A DNA stretch of 64,000 nucleotides, from contig CALCCB010000111.1 in NCBI GenBank assembly GCA_937899625.1, positions 1-64,000 of the forward strand, written 5' to 3'. Below the pieces are notes generated by a model. That model was not told the origin of the DNA. It did no database searches and was given only the letters and a program-made list of their open reading frames with translations. The DNA comes from an uncultured Bacteroidota bacterium (GTDB lineage Bacteria > Bacteroidota > Bacteroidia > Flavobacteriales_D > Crocinitomicaceae). Positions 56,263 through 63,812 of this stretch are shown piece after piece. Position 1 is the first letter of the stretch, and each line of letters starts with the position of its first letter. The translations under genes were made by a program, and so were the position numbers.

Positions 56263-57657
56263 ATGATAACATCTCTTACAAGAACATTGATACTGTTTTG
56301 CTGGCTGGCAAATATCGGTTATGCTCAGGAAAAGAAGAATATGACACTCTTGGATCATTGGTTCCAGGACAGCCTTGTCACAAACTCAACTTCTGTAAGA
56401 TATTCGGGATGTTGGGGCTTTGACTTTGAGGGTAGTGAGTATGCTGTAATCGGCTCGACTGAAGGAACCCATGTTTTTCAGATCAAGGATAAAAAATTGC
56501 ATCCTGCAGGATTTGTAGAAGGAAAGTACAATTCATCGATGGTCATTCATAGAGAATTCAAAACCTATAAGAACTACCTATACTCTATTTGCGATGAGGG
56601 GAATAGTAGCCTTCAGATCATTGACCTTTCTTATCTTCCGGATTCAATCGTTCTGGTAGCTGACATACAAGATAGTAGGATCGGAAGGTGCCACAATTTA
56701 TTTATTGACACAACTAATGACCTTCTGTTTGCATGTCTTGTAACACCAATTATTTCAGGAACTCCTACTTCTGTTGAGCCAATGAGGGTATTTTCACTTG
56801 CTGACCCTCTTGACCCACAAATCCTTTGGACAGGACCAGATGACATCCCAGAGGTTCATGACTGCTATGTAAGAGATCGAAAAGCAATCCTGAATTGTGG
56901 AACCAATGGAATTAGGGTCTATGACTTCACTAATACCTCTTCTCCATCCTACATCAATAATCTGACCTTCTATACAGATCAGGGATACAATCACCAGGGT
57001 TGGTTATCCCCGGATGGAGACACCTATGTCTTTGCAGATGAAACCAATGGTAAAAAAGTAAAACGTTGCTCAGTGGACGATGCGTTTAACCTTCAGGTTA
57101 CGGGAAGTTTCGGCACTGCTTTCAATGAAGGAAGTGTTACACATAACATCATGATCTCCGATACCTTTGCCTATGTGGCATATTACAATGAGGGGGTCCG
57201 AATATTCGACCTTCGGGATCCTGTCCCACATGAAGTAGCATTCTACGATACCTACCCAGATGAAAACATTTTTAAGATGAATGGCGCCTGGGGTGTTTAC
57301 AGTCAGTATTCAAATAACCAATTGATCGTTTCGGATCGTCAATATGGTCTATTTCTATTGGAGTTCAATTCAAGCAATTTCGGCGCAGTAACCAGTATTG
57401 CCCCATTTACAATTTATCCTAACCCTTCCGTAACTGGAGAATCGGTAACCATTCGATCAAATAATGATGAAATAAGTCAATTCTACACATCTATCTACTC
57501 TGCAGATGGAAGACTTGTTTTTGAAAAAGAAAATGATCAAAGTACCATCCTTCATGCCCCTACAGATCTAAGCGTGGGTTCTTATTTCGTCCGGATCTTT
57601 TACGAGAATTACCTGGGGAATACAGCTATGTATATCGGAAAGATCATCATTCATTGA
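56263..57657 (+). CDS. secreted choice-of-anchor-B beta-propeller protein with type A T9SS tail
   Basis: 464 residues. Signal peptide 1-21 (ending NIGYAQ), then a LVIVD-type beta-propeller with repeated segments (GFDFEGSEYAVIGSTEGTHV, SLQIIDLSYLPDSIVLVADI, NHQGWLSPDGDTYVFADE) typical of choice-of-anchor-B proteins, then an 80-residue type A sorting domain (FTIYPNPSVTGESVTI and GSYFVRIFYE). Predicted to be exported by the type IX system and attached to the surface or released. Function unknown. Its 3' end overlaps recX by 11 bases in opposite orientation. Confidence 0.88.
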   Translation: MITSLTRTLILFCWLANIGYAQEKKNMTLLDHWFQDSLVTNSTSVRYSGCWGFDFEGSEYAVIGSTEGTHVFQIKDKKLHPAGFVEGKYNSSMVIHREFKTYKNYLYSICDEGNSSLQIIDLSYLPDSIVLVADIQDSRIGRCHNLFIDTTNDLLFACLVTPIISGTPTSVEPMRVFSLADPLDPQILWTGPDDIPEVHDCYVRDRKAILNCGTNGIRVYDFTNTSSPSYINNLTFYTDQGYNHQGWLSPDGDTYVFADETNGKKVKRCSVDDAFNLQVTGSFGTAFNEGSVTHNIMISDTFAYVAYYNEGVRIFDLRDPVPHEVAFYDTYPDENIFKMNGAWGVYSQYSNNQLIVSDRQYGLFLLEFNSSNFGAVTSIAPFTIYPNPSVTGESVTIRSNNDEISQFYTSIYSADGRLVFEKENDQSTILHAPTDLSVGSYFVRIFYENYLGNTAMYIGKIIIH

Positions 57658-58123
57658 TCAGGACATTGATCACATCAAAACACAGATCTTGCTCGTATCC
57701 CCTTGAAGCAAGAAATCGAAGTGTTTTGACCTTTCTTTGAAATGGTTCCTGGTTATCAAGATCATTCCATTTTCTCTCCGCAATGTTCTTAAGCGTTTCA
57801 TAGTAAGCGTCTGAATCTATTGAATCAATTGCTGTTTTTATCATCTCTTTCGAAACACCTTTCGATATAAGTCCTTGTCGGATCTTGATCCTGCCCCATT
57901 TTTTGATCTTGAATTTTCCGGATAAATACGATTCAGCAAAGCGCTCCTCATTTAAGAAAGAATAGGAAATTAGATGATCTATAATTTTTGCTTTTTGTTC
58001 ATCCGATAATTGAAATGACTTCAATTTTTCAATAACTTCCTTTTTACATCTGTCCTGATAAACACAAAAGGCCTCCATTTTCATGGTGGCCTCTTTTAAT
58101 GTGTTATTTGTAATTGAACTCAC
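57647..58123 (-). CDS. recX: RecX family regulatory protein
   Basis: Modulates RecA filaments. I place the start at GTG 58123, in a GTGA overlap with the rng stop, because homologous sequence (about residue 10 on: TLKEATMKMEAFCVYQDRC) begins before the first internal ATG at 58084; this gives 158 residues. The three-helix repeats show as RCKKEVIEKLKSFQLS, FLNEERFAESYLSGKF, KWGRIKIRQGLISKGVSKE and LRFLASRGYEQDLCFDVI. A hairpin with a T run lies in the first codons (58066-58097), which may limit its expression. recA is not adjacent. Confidence 0.87.
   Translation of the reverse strand: MSSITNNTLKEATMKMEAFCVYQDRCKKEVIEKLKSFQLSDEQKAKIIDHLISYSFLNEERFAESYLSGKFKIKKWGRIKIRQGLISKGVSKEMIKTAIDSIDSDAYYETLKNIAERKWNDLDNQEPFQRKVKTLRFLASRGYEQDLCFDVINVLINE
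58066..58097 (-). promoter_or_regulatory. terminator-like hairpin in the 5' end of recX
   Basis: On the minus strand AGGCCACCAT and ATGGAGGCCT pair with one A-A mismatch around a GAAA tetraloop, followed by TTTT. It begins 24 bases past the rng stop, includes the internal ATGs of recX, and looks like an intrinsic terminator or attenuator. Confidence 0.55.
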
Positions 58124-59667
58124 AATGTGATCTCTTCGTTCTTTCCGTTCACAAAAGTGTATTGTAAAAGATGATTTGCAGTCACACCTCTGATCGGAAT
58201 CCACTTTTTGTACTTAAAGAACCATTTCAATTGTTTCGAAATCAATCCTTTTTTAAAGTAAGCCTCAAGATAAGGATGCACCAACAATGCCACCTTATTC
58301 TCCTTACGATCAAGGATCAAGAAATTCAAGTTTGTTTCAATTTCTTCAGCATAAAGAATTGAAGCTTGAACCTCTCCAGTTCCATTACACGTGGGACAAG
58401 TTTCTGAAGTATTGATATCCGTTTCAGGTCTTACACGCTGACGAGTAATCTCAACTACCCCAAATTTTGATGGAGGTAAAATATTGTGTTTAGCACGATC
58501 ATTTTGCATGAACGTTTTCAGCTTGTCATACAGGATTTTGTTGTTCTCTCTATCATGCATATCGATAAAGTCGATACACACGATTCCTCCCATATCTCTT
58601 AACTGAAGTACTCGTGCGATTTCTTCTGCAGCCTCTATGTTGGTTGCCATTGCATTACTTTCCTGACCATCTGCACCTTTACGATTTCCGCTGTTCACAT
58701 CAATAACGTGCATCGCTTCAGTATGCTCAATGATCAGATATCCACCACTAGGAAGAGGTACTTTTTTCCCAAATAAAGCCTTGATCTGTTTGTTGATCCC
58801 GAAACGCTCATAGATCGACAATTTACCATCATAATGCTTCAAGATCTTTTCACGTCCCGGAGCAATTCCAGATACGTACTCCCTCATTTCATTGTAGACT
58901 TTCTCATCATTTACATGAATATTGCTAAAGTCTGCATTAAGAAGATCTCTCAGAATAGATGATGTCTTATCTATTTCACCTAGAACTCTTTTGGGTGGAG
59001 TTGCATTTTTCAAGTTCGTATGCATGGTCTTCCATTTCTCAAGTAGATTCTTGAGATCCTGATCGATCATTTCAACTTTCTTATTTTCTGCAACTGTGCG
59101 AATGATCACACCAAAGTTTTTAGGCTTGATCGCCTCAAGAAGATCTTTCAAACGATCTCTTTCTTCCTGTTCTTTTATCTTCTGAGAAATCGAAATCTTA
59201 TCCGAAAAAGGAACAAGAACTAAATATCTACCTGCAAGGGTGATCTCGGAACTTAACCTTGGACCTTTTGACGAGATCGGTTCTTTGGCAACCTGTACCA
59301 GGATTGGTTGAGAAGCTGAAATAATTTCGTCGATCTTTCCTTCTTTCGGAATATCTTTTTCCGATCTGAAATACAAAAGATCAGCAACGCTTTGCTTACC
59401 GTGCAGCGTTTCCTTGGTAAACTTATTAAGTGAACTGAATTGAGGCCCCAGATCAAGATAATGCAGAAAAGCATCCTTCTCATATCCTACGTCCACAAAA
59501 GCAGCATTTAAACTGGGAACGACTTTACGTACTTTTCCTAGATATATGTCGCCAACAGCGAAATCAGTATTTCCCTGTTCTTCATGCAACTCAATAAGCT
59601 TTCCGTCACGCAACAAAGCAAGCCAAATGCCATTAGGTCTGGCATCGACTACTAATTCTAAACTCAC
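58120..59667 (-). CDS. rng: ribonuclease E/G family protein
   Basis: Endoribonuclease for rRNA and mRNA processing. The 515-residue protein has an N-terminal S1-like domain (about 36-120, VGDIYLGKVRKVVPSLNAAF), the 5'-sensor and DNase-I-like catalytic region (VIDVNSGNRKG, GGIVCIDFIDMHDREN with the two metal-binding Asp) and the zinc-link CPTCNGTG (about 443) that joins subunits. No long C-terminal scaffold as in RNase E, so it is nearer RNase G. It lies just downstream of the tiny COX24-like gene, separated by a hairpin, and its stop overlaps the recX start. Confidence 0.94.
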   Translation of the reverse strand: MSLELVVDARPNGIWLALLRDGKLIELHEEQGNTDFAVGDIYLGKVRKVVPSLNAAFVDVGYEKDAFLHYLDLGPQFSSLNKFTKETLHGKQSVADLLYFRSEKDIPKEGKIDEIISASQPILVQVAKEPISSKGPRLSSEITLAGRYLVLVPFSDKISISQKIKEQEERDRLKDLLEAIKPKNFGVIIRTVAENKKVEMIDQDLKNLLEKWKTMHTNLKNATPPKRVLGEIDKTSSILRDLLNADFSNIHVNDEKVYNEMREYVSGIAPGREKILKHYDGKLSIYERFGINKQIKALFGKKVPLPSGGYLIIEHTEAMHVIDVNSGNRKGADGQESNAMATNIEAAEEIARVLQLRDMGGIVCIDFIDMHDRENNKILYDKLKTFMQNDRAKHNILPPSKFGVVEITRQRVRPETDINTSETCPTCNGTGEVQASILYAEEIETNLNFLILDRKENKVALLVHPYLEAYFKKGLISKQLKWFFKYKKWIPIRGVTANHLLQYTFVNGKNEEITL

Positions 59668-59689
59668 GAAAGCTTAAATTAAATTATTT

Positions 59690-59727
59690 AAAACACAAAA
59701 AACTTAGCAAGACAGACCTACTAAGTT
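59690..59727 (-). terminator. AT-rich terminator between the COX24-like gene and rng
   Basis: On the minus strand AACTTAG and CTAAGTT pair (7 bases, 13-base loop) and are followed by a long T-rich run. Stem strength is low. Confidence 0.5.
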
Positions 59728-59749
59728 ATTGATAACTAGTTGAGAAGAA

Positions 59750-59842
59750 TTACTTCTTCTTCTTGTGACGGTTTTTTCTAAGTCTCTTCTTACGCTTATG
59801 CGTAGCCATCTTGTGTCTCTTTCTTTTCTTACCGCTTGGCAT
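59750..59842 (-). CDS. tiny basic protein, COX24/AURKAIP1 (mS38-like) family
   Basis: A 30-residue protein starting MPSGKKRKRHKMATHKRKK and ending in HKKKK; about two thirds of the residues are Lys, Arg or His. It is the Bacteroidota member of the COX24/AURKAIP1 domain family, whose mitochondrial relative (mS38) is a small-subunit ribosomal protein. A ribosomal role in this phylum is therefore likely, but inferred. The ATG is clear and both neighbours (HU upstream and rng downstream, each behind a terminator) are on the same strand, so it is a small independent unit. Easily missed by gene finders. Confidence 0.85.
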   Translation of the reverse strand: MPSGKKRKRHKMATHKRKKRLRKNRHKKKK

Positions 59843-59892
59843 AATCTATATTATTAAATTGGTTAATCTCAATTTGACTGGATTTCGCTATG

Positions 59893-59924
59893 GAAAAAAA
59901 ACACTCCCGCGAAAAACAGGAGTG
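59893..59924 (-). terminator. strong terminator after the HU gene
   Basis: CACTCC and GGAGTG form the stem on the minus strand, followed by a run of eight T. It lies about 50 bases after the HU stop. Confidence 0.8.
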
Positions 59925-59976
59925 CAAAGATAGTATTTTCATTGAATCTGCAAGAGATTTAATGAAAGGAAATCTA

Positions 59977-60267
59977 TTATTTTACTTTCACCTTATTCTT
60001 CACTTCATCAACGAATGTCTTAGCAGGCTTGAATGAAGGAATATTGTGCGCTGGAATAATGATCGTAGTATTTCTTGAAATGTTTCTTCCCGTTTTCTCA
60101 GCACGTTCTTTAACTACAAAACTTCCGAAACCTCTCAAATATACATTCTGCCCGTTTGCCAAAGATGACTTGATGCTTGTCATGAATGATTCTACTGCCT
60201 TTAGAGCTTCAGCTCTCTCCAACCCTGTTTCTTCTGCAATACCTGCAACGATGTCTGCTTTAGTCAT
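59977..60267 (-). CDS. HU/IHF family DNA-binding protein
   Basis: Histone-like dimer that bends DNA. The 96-residue protein has the helical N-terminal dimer part (MTKADIVAGIAEETGLERAE), VYLRGFGSFVVKERAEKTGRN, the arm region containing the conserved proline (IIIPAHNIPSFKPAK) and a basic tail KNKVKVK. Length and motifs fit HU. Divergent from mutY; CAAAAGTA (TACTTTTG on the minus strand) at 60305-60312 is a good -7 box. A strong terminator follows. Confidence 0.94.
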   Translation of the reverse strand: MTKADIVAGIAEETGLERAEALKAVESFMTSIKSSLANGQNVYLRGFGSFVVKERAEKTGRNISRNTTIIIPAHNIPSFKPAKTFVDEVKNKVKVK

Positions 60268-60304
60268 TATTCTATGATTTATTTGTTTTCAAAAATTAAG
60301 ACCG

Positions 60305-60312
60305 CAAAAGTA
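60305..60312 (-). promoter_or_regulatory. Bacteroidota-type -7 box (TACTTTTG) for HU
   Basis: TACTTTTG on the minus strand matches TAnnTTTG, 37 bases upstream of the HU ATG. It is 16 bases from the opposing mutY box, so the two promoters diverge from one short segment. Confidence 0.45.
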
Positions 60313-60328
60313 GTTCACTCAAAAGAAT

Positions 60329-60336
60329 TAACTTTG
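60329..60336 (+). promoter_or_regulatory. Bacteroidota-type -7 box (TAACTTTG) for mutY
   Basis: TAACTTTG matches TAnnTTTG and ends 33 bases upstream of the mutY ATG at 60370. It also argues against the ATG at 60274, which lies upstream of this promoter. Confidence 0.45.
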
Positions 60337-60369
60337 CTTCAAGGTCAAAAAAAAATCTTTTTTCCCTTA

Positions 60370-61401
60370 ATGGCTGATTTTCACCTATTAACAACGGATT
60401 GGTATAGACAAAACCATCGTGATCTTCCATGGAGGAACACAACTGACCCATATTATATCTGGTTGTCCGAAGTTATCCTGCAACAAACAAGGGTAGCGCA
60501 AGGACTCTCCTACTATGAAAAATTTGTTCGAAATTATCCGTCACTTGAAAGCCTGGCAAGCGCAGAAGAGCAACAAGTGTTAAAAGACTGGCAAGGACTA
60601 GGCTACTACTCAAGAGCTAGGAATCTCCACTTTGCCGCAAAACAGATCATGAATGAATTTGAAGGGAATTTCCCTTCGTCTTTTAGGGACTTGAAAAAGG
60701 TAAAAGGGATCGGAAATTATACTGCAGCAGCCATTGCTTCATTTGCTTATAAAGAGCCTGTCGCTGTTGTAGACGGAAATGTTTACAGAGTACTTTCCAG
60801 ATGTTTTGATCTTAGCACCCCCATTGACACTTCTGCAGGTATCAAAGAATTCCAGGATCTTGCACAACTATTGATCCACCCGGTTCATCCAGATATTCAT
60901 AATCAAGCGATAATGGAGTTGGGAGCTTTGATTTGTACACCTAAAAAGCCGGAGTGCAATGTGTGTCCGATAAACTCGATCTGTCTTGCAAGGCAGAACA
61001 AAACGATTGAAAACAGACCGGTAAAATCAAAAAAAACAAAGGTTCGTCAACGGTACTTTCACTATTTCATTGAAGAGTCTAACCACATACATTTGGCGAA
61101 ACGTTCAGAAAAAGATATCTGGCAGAACTTGTTTGAATTCCCACTATTTGAGTCGCTTAGTGAAAAGGACTTTCAACTGAAACATAAAGAATTAAGCAAT
61201 AAATCAATCTATCATTCGGAGGTGATCACTCACCTTTTATCACATCAGAAATTAAATGTGGTCTTTTACCACATGAAGGAAATTAATGAAGAATTCGATG
61301 GTAGAGAAGTTTTTAAAATAGATGTTGAACGATTGTCTGATTATCCTGTTCCAAAACTGATTGAAAACTACATCGACAGGATCAATAATGAGCGCAAATG
61401 A
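60370..61401 (+). CDS. mutY: A/G-specific adenine DNA glycosylase MutY
   Basis: Removes adenine mispaired with 8-oxoguanine. From ATG 60370 the protein has 343 residues: WYRQNHRDLPWRNTTDPYYI, catalytic Glu in SEVILQQTRV, helix-hairpin-helix VKGIGNYTAAAIASFA, catalytic Asp in VVDGNVYRVLSR, the iron-sulfur cysteines C-x6-C-x2-C-x5-C (CTPKKPECNVCPINSIC) and a C-terminal NUDIX-like domain for 8-oxoG recognition. The upstream ATG (60274) is rejected because the added 32 residues look random and precede the promoter box. First gene of mutY-ssb-gldE-gldD, a conserved Bacteroidota order. Confidence 0.96.
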   Translation: MADFHLLTTDWYRQNHRDLPWRNTTDPYYIWLSEVILQQTRVAQGLSYYEKFVRNYPSLESLASAEEQQVLKDWQGLGYYSRARNLHFAAKQIMNEFEGNFPSSFRDLKKVKGIGNYTAAAIASFAYKEPVAVVDGNVYRVLSRCFDLSTPIDTSAGIKEFQDLAQLLIHPVHPDIHNQAIMELGALICTPKKPECNVCPINSICLARQNKTIENRPVKSKKTKVRQRYFHYFIEESNHIHLAKRSEKDIWQNLFEFPLFESLSEKDFQLKHKELSNKSIYHSEVITHLLSHQKLNVVFYHMKEINEEFDGREVFKIDVERLSDYPVPKLIENYIDRINNERK

Positions 61402-61416
61402 TTAACTTGAAAACCA

Positions 61417-61424
61417 TATATTTG
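61417..61424 (+). promoter_or_regulatory. Bacteroidota-type -7 box (TATATTTG) for ssb
   Basis: TATATTTG matches TAnnTTTG, 17 bases upstream of the ssb ATG, so ssb may be made from its own promoter as well as from mutY. Confidence 0.45.
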
Positions 61425-61441
61425 TATTTTAACAACGCATT

Positions 61442-61894
61442 ATGGCAGGAAGTGTAAATAAAGTGATCTTGATCGGCAACCTTGGAAAAGACCCGGAAGT
61501 AAGAAGGCTAGAGAGCGGTGCAGTTGTAGCCAATTTCCCTTTGGCGACTTCTGAAGCGTATACAGACAGAAATACCGGTGAAAAGCGTGAGAATACGGAC
61601 TGGCATGACATCGTTCTATGGAGAGGACTGGCAGAAATTGCAGAAAAGTACGTTCGTAAAGGGACCAAAGTCTATATCGAAGGAAAACTCAAAAAGAGAT
61701 CCTGGCAAGATAAAGAAGGCAATACACGTTACTCTACAGAGGTACTTGCAGATGAAATGACCATTCTTTCAAGACCAGAAACCACTGAAAGAACGGAATC
61801 TGCACAACCTTACCCGACCAATGATGGTCCTCAGGCACCACCTCCTATTCCGGATTTACTGAAGGACAGTTCTGACGATGGATTACCGTTTTAA
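61442..61894 (+). CDS. ssb: single-stranded DNA-binding protein
   Basis: Binds single-stranded DNA in replication and repair. The 150-residue protein has the OB fold (about 1-105: [54 protein letters not shown]), a flexible Pro-rich linker and the acidic tip SSDDGLPF that docks partner proteins; here Gly stands where most relatives have Asp. It is 40 bases downstream of mutY and 6 bases upstream of gldE. A TATATTTG box precedes it. Confidence 0.96.
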   Translation: MAGSVNKVILIGNLGKDPEVRRLESGAVVANFPLATSEAYTDRNTGEKRENTDWHDIVLWRGLAEIAEKYVRKGTKVYIEGKLKKRSWQDKEGNTRYSTEVLADEMTILSRPETTERTESAQPYPTNDGPQAPPPIPDLLKDSSDDGLPF

Positions 61895-61900
61895 TAAACA

Positions 61901-63244
61901 ATGAGTAGTATCGAACCTCCGAGTCTTACGCCTCTTCTAGAGGCATTCTCAACTGAAACGACCTACGCAGGCGTGACAGTACTTTTTGTTATTCTAATCA
62001 TTTTAATCGCTCTATCTGCCCTTGCTTCGGGCTCTGAAGCAGCATTCTTCTCGCTCAATCCAACACAAAAGGAAGAACTTAAAGCTGAAAACACAAAGAA
62101 CAGTAATCTGGTGCTGGAGCTTTTGAGTGTACCTAAAGAATTGTTAGCAACCATTTTGATCACGAATAACTTCGTGAATGTTGGTATTGTTATTATTTCA
62201 TCAGCGATACTTGGCGAAGTTTATCCAAAGGAGAACGCGAACGAAACTTTGAGATTCATTGTTGAGGTCGTAGGGATTACATTGGTTTTGTTGTTATTGG
62301 GTGAAGTAATTCCAAAGATCTATGCGAATCGAAATCCTCTTTCGTTCGTAAAAATAACTGCTCTTCCACTCAATATTGTACGTAAAATACCACCCCTTTC
62401 ATGGTTGAAATCATTTTTAGTAAATGGCACCAAATTTATTCAGCGAATTGCCGGAAGAAAAGGAATAAAGATCACTACTGACGAGTTGGAAAAAGCCCTT
62501 GAGCTGACTAAGCAAGAGTCTACCTCTGAGGAAGAACAAAAGATCCTTGAAGGAATTGTAAAGTTTGGTAATACTGAAGCTCGCCAGATCATGAGATCAA
62601 GAGTAGACATGGTTGCAATTGATAACACAGTCGATTTTGATCAGGTTCTTGAGGTGATTCTGAATGCAGGATATTCAAGAATACCAGTTTTTGATAAAAG
62701 CATGGATAACGTAATCGGAATTCTGTATATCAAAGATTTACTTCCTCATTTGGGTTCAGAAAGTTCATTTGATTGGAACCTATTGATCAGAAAGCCCTTT
62801 TTTGTTCCTGAGAATAAAAAGATTGATGACCTTCTCAGAGAATTTCAAAGTATGAAAATGCACATGGCTGTGGTCGTTGATGAATATGGTGGTGCAAGTG
62901 GAATTATTACTCTGGAGGATGTCCTTGAAGAGATCGTAGGTGACATTACGGATGAATTTGATGATGACGACATCATTTATACGAAAGTAGATGATCATAC
63001 CTACGTCTTCGAAGGGAAAACTGCATTGGTAGATTTTTACAAGGTTACAGGAATTGACAGTAAAGATTTTGAAGCAACTAAGGGAGATTCGGAAACTCTG
63101 GGAGGGTTTATCCTTGAGCATGCTGGAAGGATCTTAAGAAATAATGAATACATTGTTTGCTCTGATGTAAAGTTGATCGTTGAATCAAGTGATAAACGTC
63201 GGATCAAAATGATCAAAGCTATTTTGCCTGATGAAAAGATCTAA
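61901..63244 (+). CDS. gldE: gliding motility-associated protein GldE (CNNM/CBS family)
   Basis: Membrane protein of 447 residues with the CNNM/HlyC architecture: four hydrophobic segments (about 20-180, DUF21, ASGSEAAFFSLNPTQKEEL), a CBS pair (about 220-340, EARQIMRSRVDMVAI and GYSRIPVFDKSMDNVIG) and a C-terminal CorC-like domain (GGFILEHAGRI). Located between ssb and gldD, which identifies it as GldE. In Flavobacterium it helps gliding and type IX secretion together with GldD; the family fold suggests divalent-cation handling. It overlaps gldD by 14 bases. Confidence 0.95.
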   Translation: MSSIEPPSLTPLLEAFSTETTYAGVTVLFVILIILIALSALASGSEAAFFSLNPTQKEELKAENTKNSNLVLELLSVPKELLATILITNNFVNVGIVIISSAILGEVYPKENANETLRFIVEVVGITLVLLLLGEVIPKIYANRNPLSFVKITALPLNIVRKIPPLSWLKSFLVNGTKFIQRIAGRKGIKITTDELEKALELTKQESTSEEEQKILEGIVKFGNTEARQIMRSRVDMVAIDNTVDFDQVLEVILNAGYSRIPVFDKSMDNVIGILYIKDLLPHLGSESSFDWNLLIRKPFFVPENKKIDDLLREFQSMKMHMAVVVDEYGGASGIITLEDVLEEIVGDITDEFDDDDIIYTKVDDHTYVFEGKTALVDFYKVTGIDSKDFEATKGDSETLGGFILEHAGRILRNNEYIVCSDVKLIVESSDKRRIKMIKAILPDEKI

Positions 63245-63812
63245 ATCATTCTTTTTCATTCTAATCATACTCACCCTAACAAGTTGTGGAGGAGATGAGC
63301 TTTTGGTACCAAAACCTCCCACTTATCTGAGATTGGATTTCCCTGAACATAGTTACCGTGAAGTAAACAGCAATTGTGGCTTCTCCTTCGAACTTTCGGA
63401 AGTTTATACATTACCCGAGGGAAATACAACTGGCAATGTTTGTTATCAGGAAATCGATCTGGGAAAAGTGAATGGGAAACTTTTTTTGTTCCACTACCAA
63501 CTTCAACCTTCAGACACTTTATCAAAGTTCATCAATTTTTCTAATGATAAGGTTGACGACCATAAATTGAAGGCAACATCAATCGAGGACGAAAAGATCA
63601 TCAGAAAAAAAGATAATGTTTTTGGAACATTTTTCTTTTTGAAGGGAGATGTAGCCACGAATTATCAGTTTTATTTGACGGACTCAACAAATCATTTCCT
63701 TAGAGCAGAGTTATTATTGAACTGTACTCCGAATTTTGATTCACTGAAACCAACGTTGGATTACATCCATACCGATCTAAAAAAAATGATCAACACCCTC
63801 AAATGGAAGTAA
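63231..63812 (+). CDS. gldD: gliding motility lipoprotein GldD
   Basis: 193-residue lipoprotein needed with GldE for gliding and, in several Bacteroidota, for type IX secretion. The signal peptide ends in the lipobox LTSC (Cys at about 19), then the family signature VPKPPTYLRLDFPEHSYREV, the two conserved Cys (CGFSFEL and CYQEIDLG) and the C-terminal domain with LLNCTPNFDSLKP. The ATG lies inside the gldE end. Its own stop overlaps the start of folK by 10 bases, so the unit extends beyond the right edge. Confidence 0.95.
   Translation: MKRSKSFFFILIILTLTSCGGDELLVPKPPTYLRLDFPEHSYREVNSNCGFSFELSEVYTLPEGNTTGNVCYQEIDLGKVNGKLFLFHYQLQPSDTLSKFINFSNDKVDDHKLKATSIEDEKIIRKKDNVFGTFFFLKGDVATNYQFYLTDSTNHFLRAELLLNCTPNFDSLKPTLDYIHTDLKKMINTLKWK

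Noticed and set aside
60274-60369. Upstream ATG for mutY
   Set aside because: The extra 32 residues are not MutY-like and the codon lies upstream of the likely promoter box at 60329-60336.
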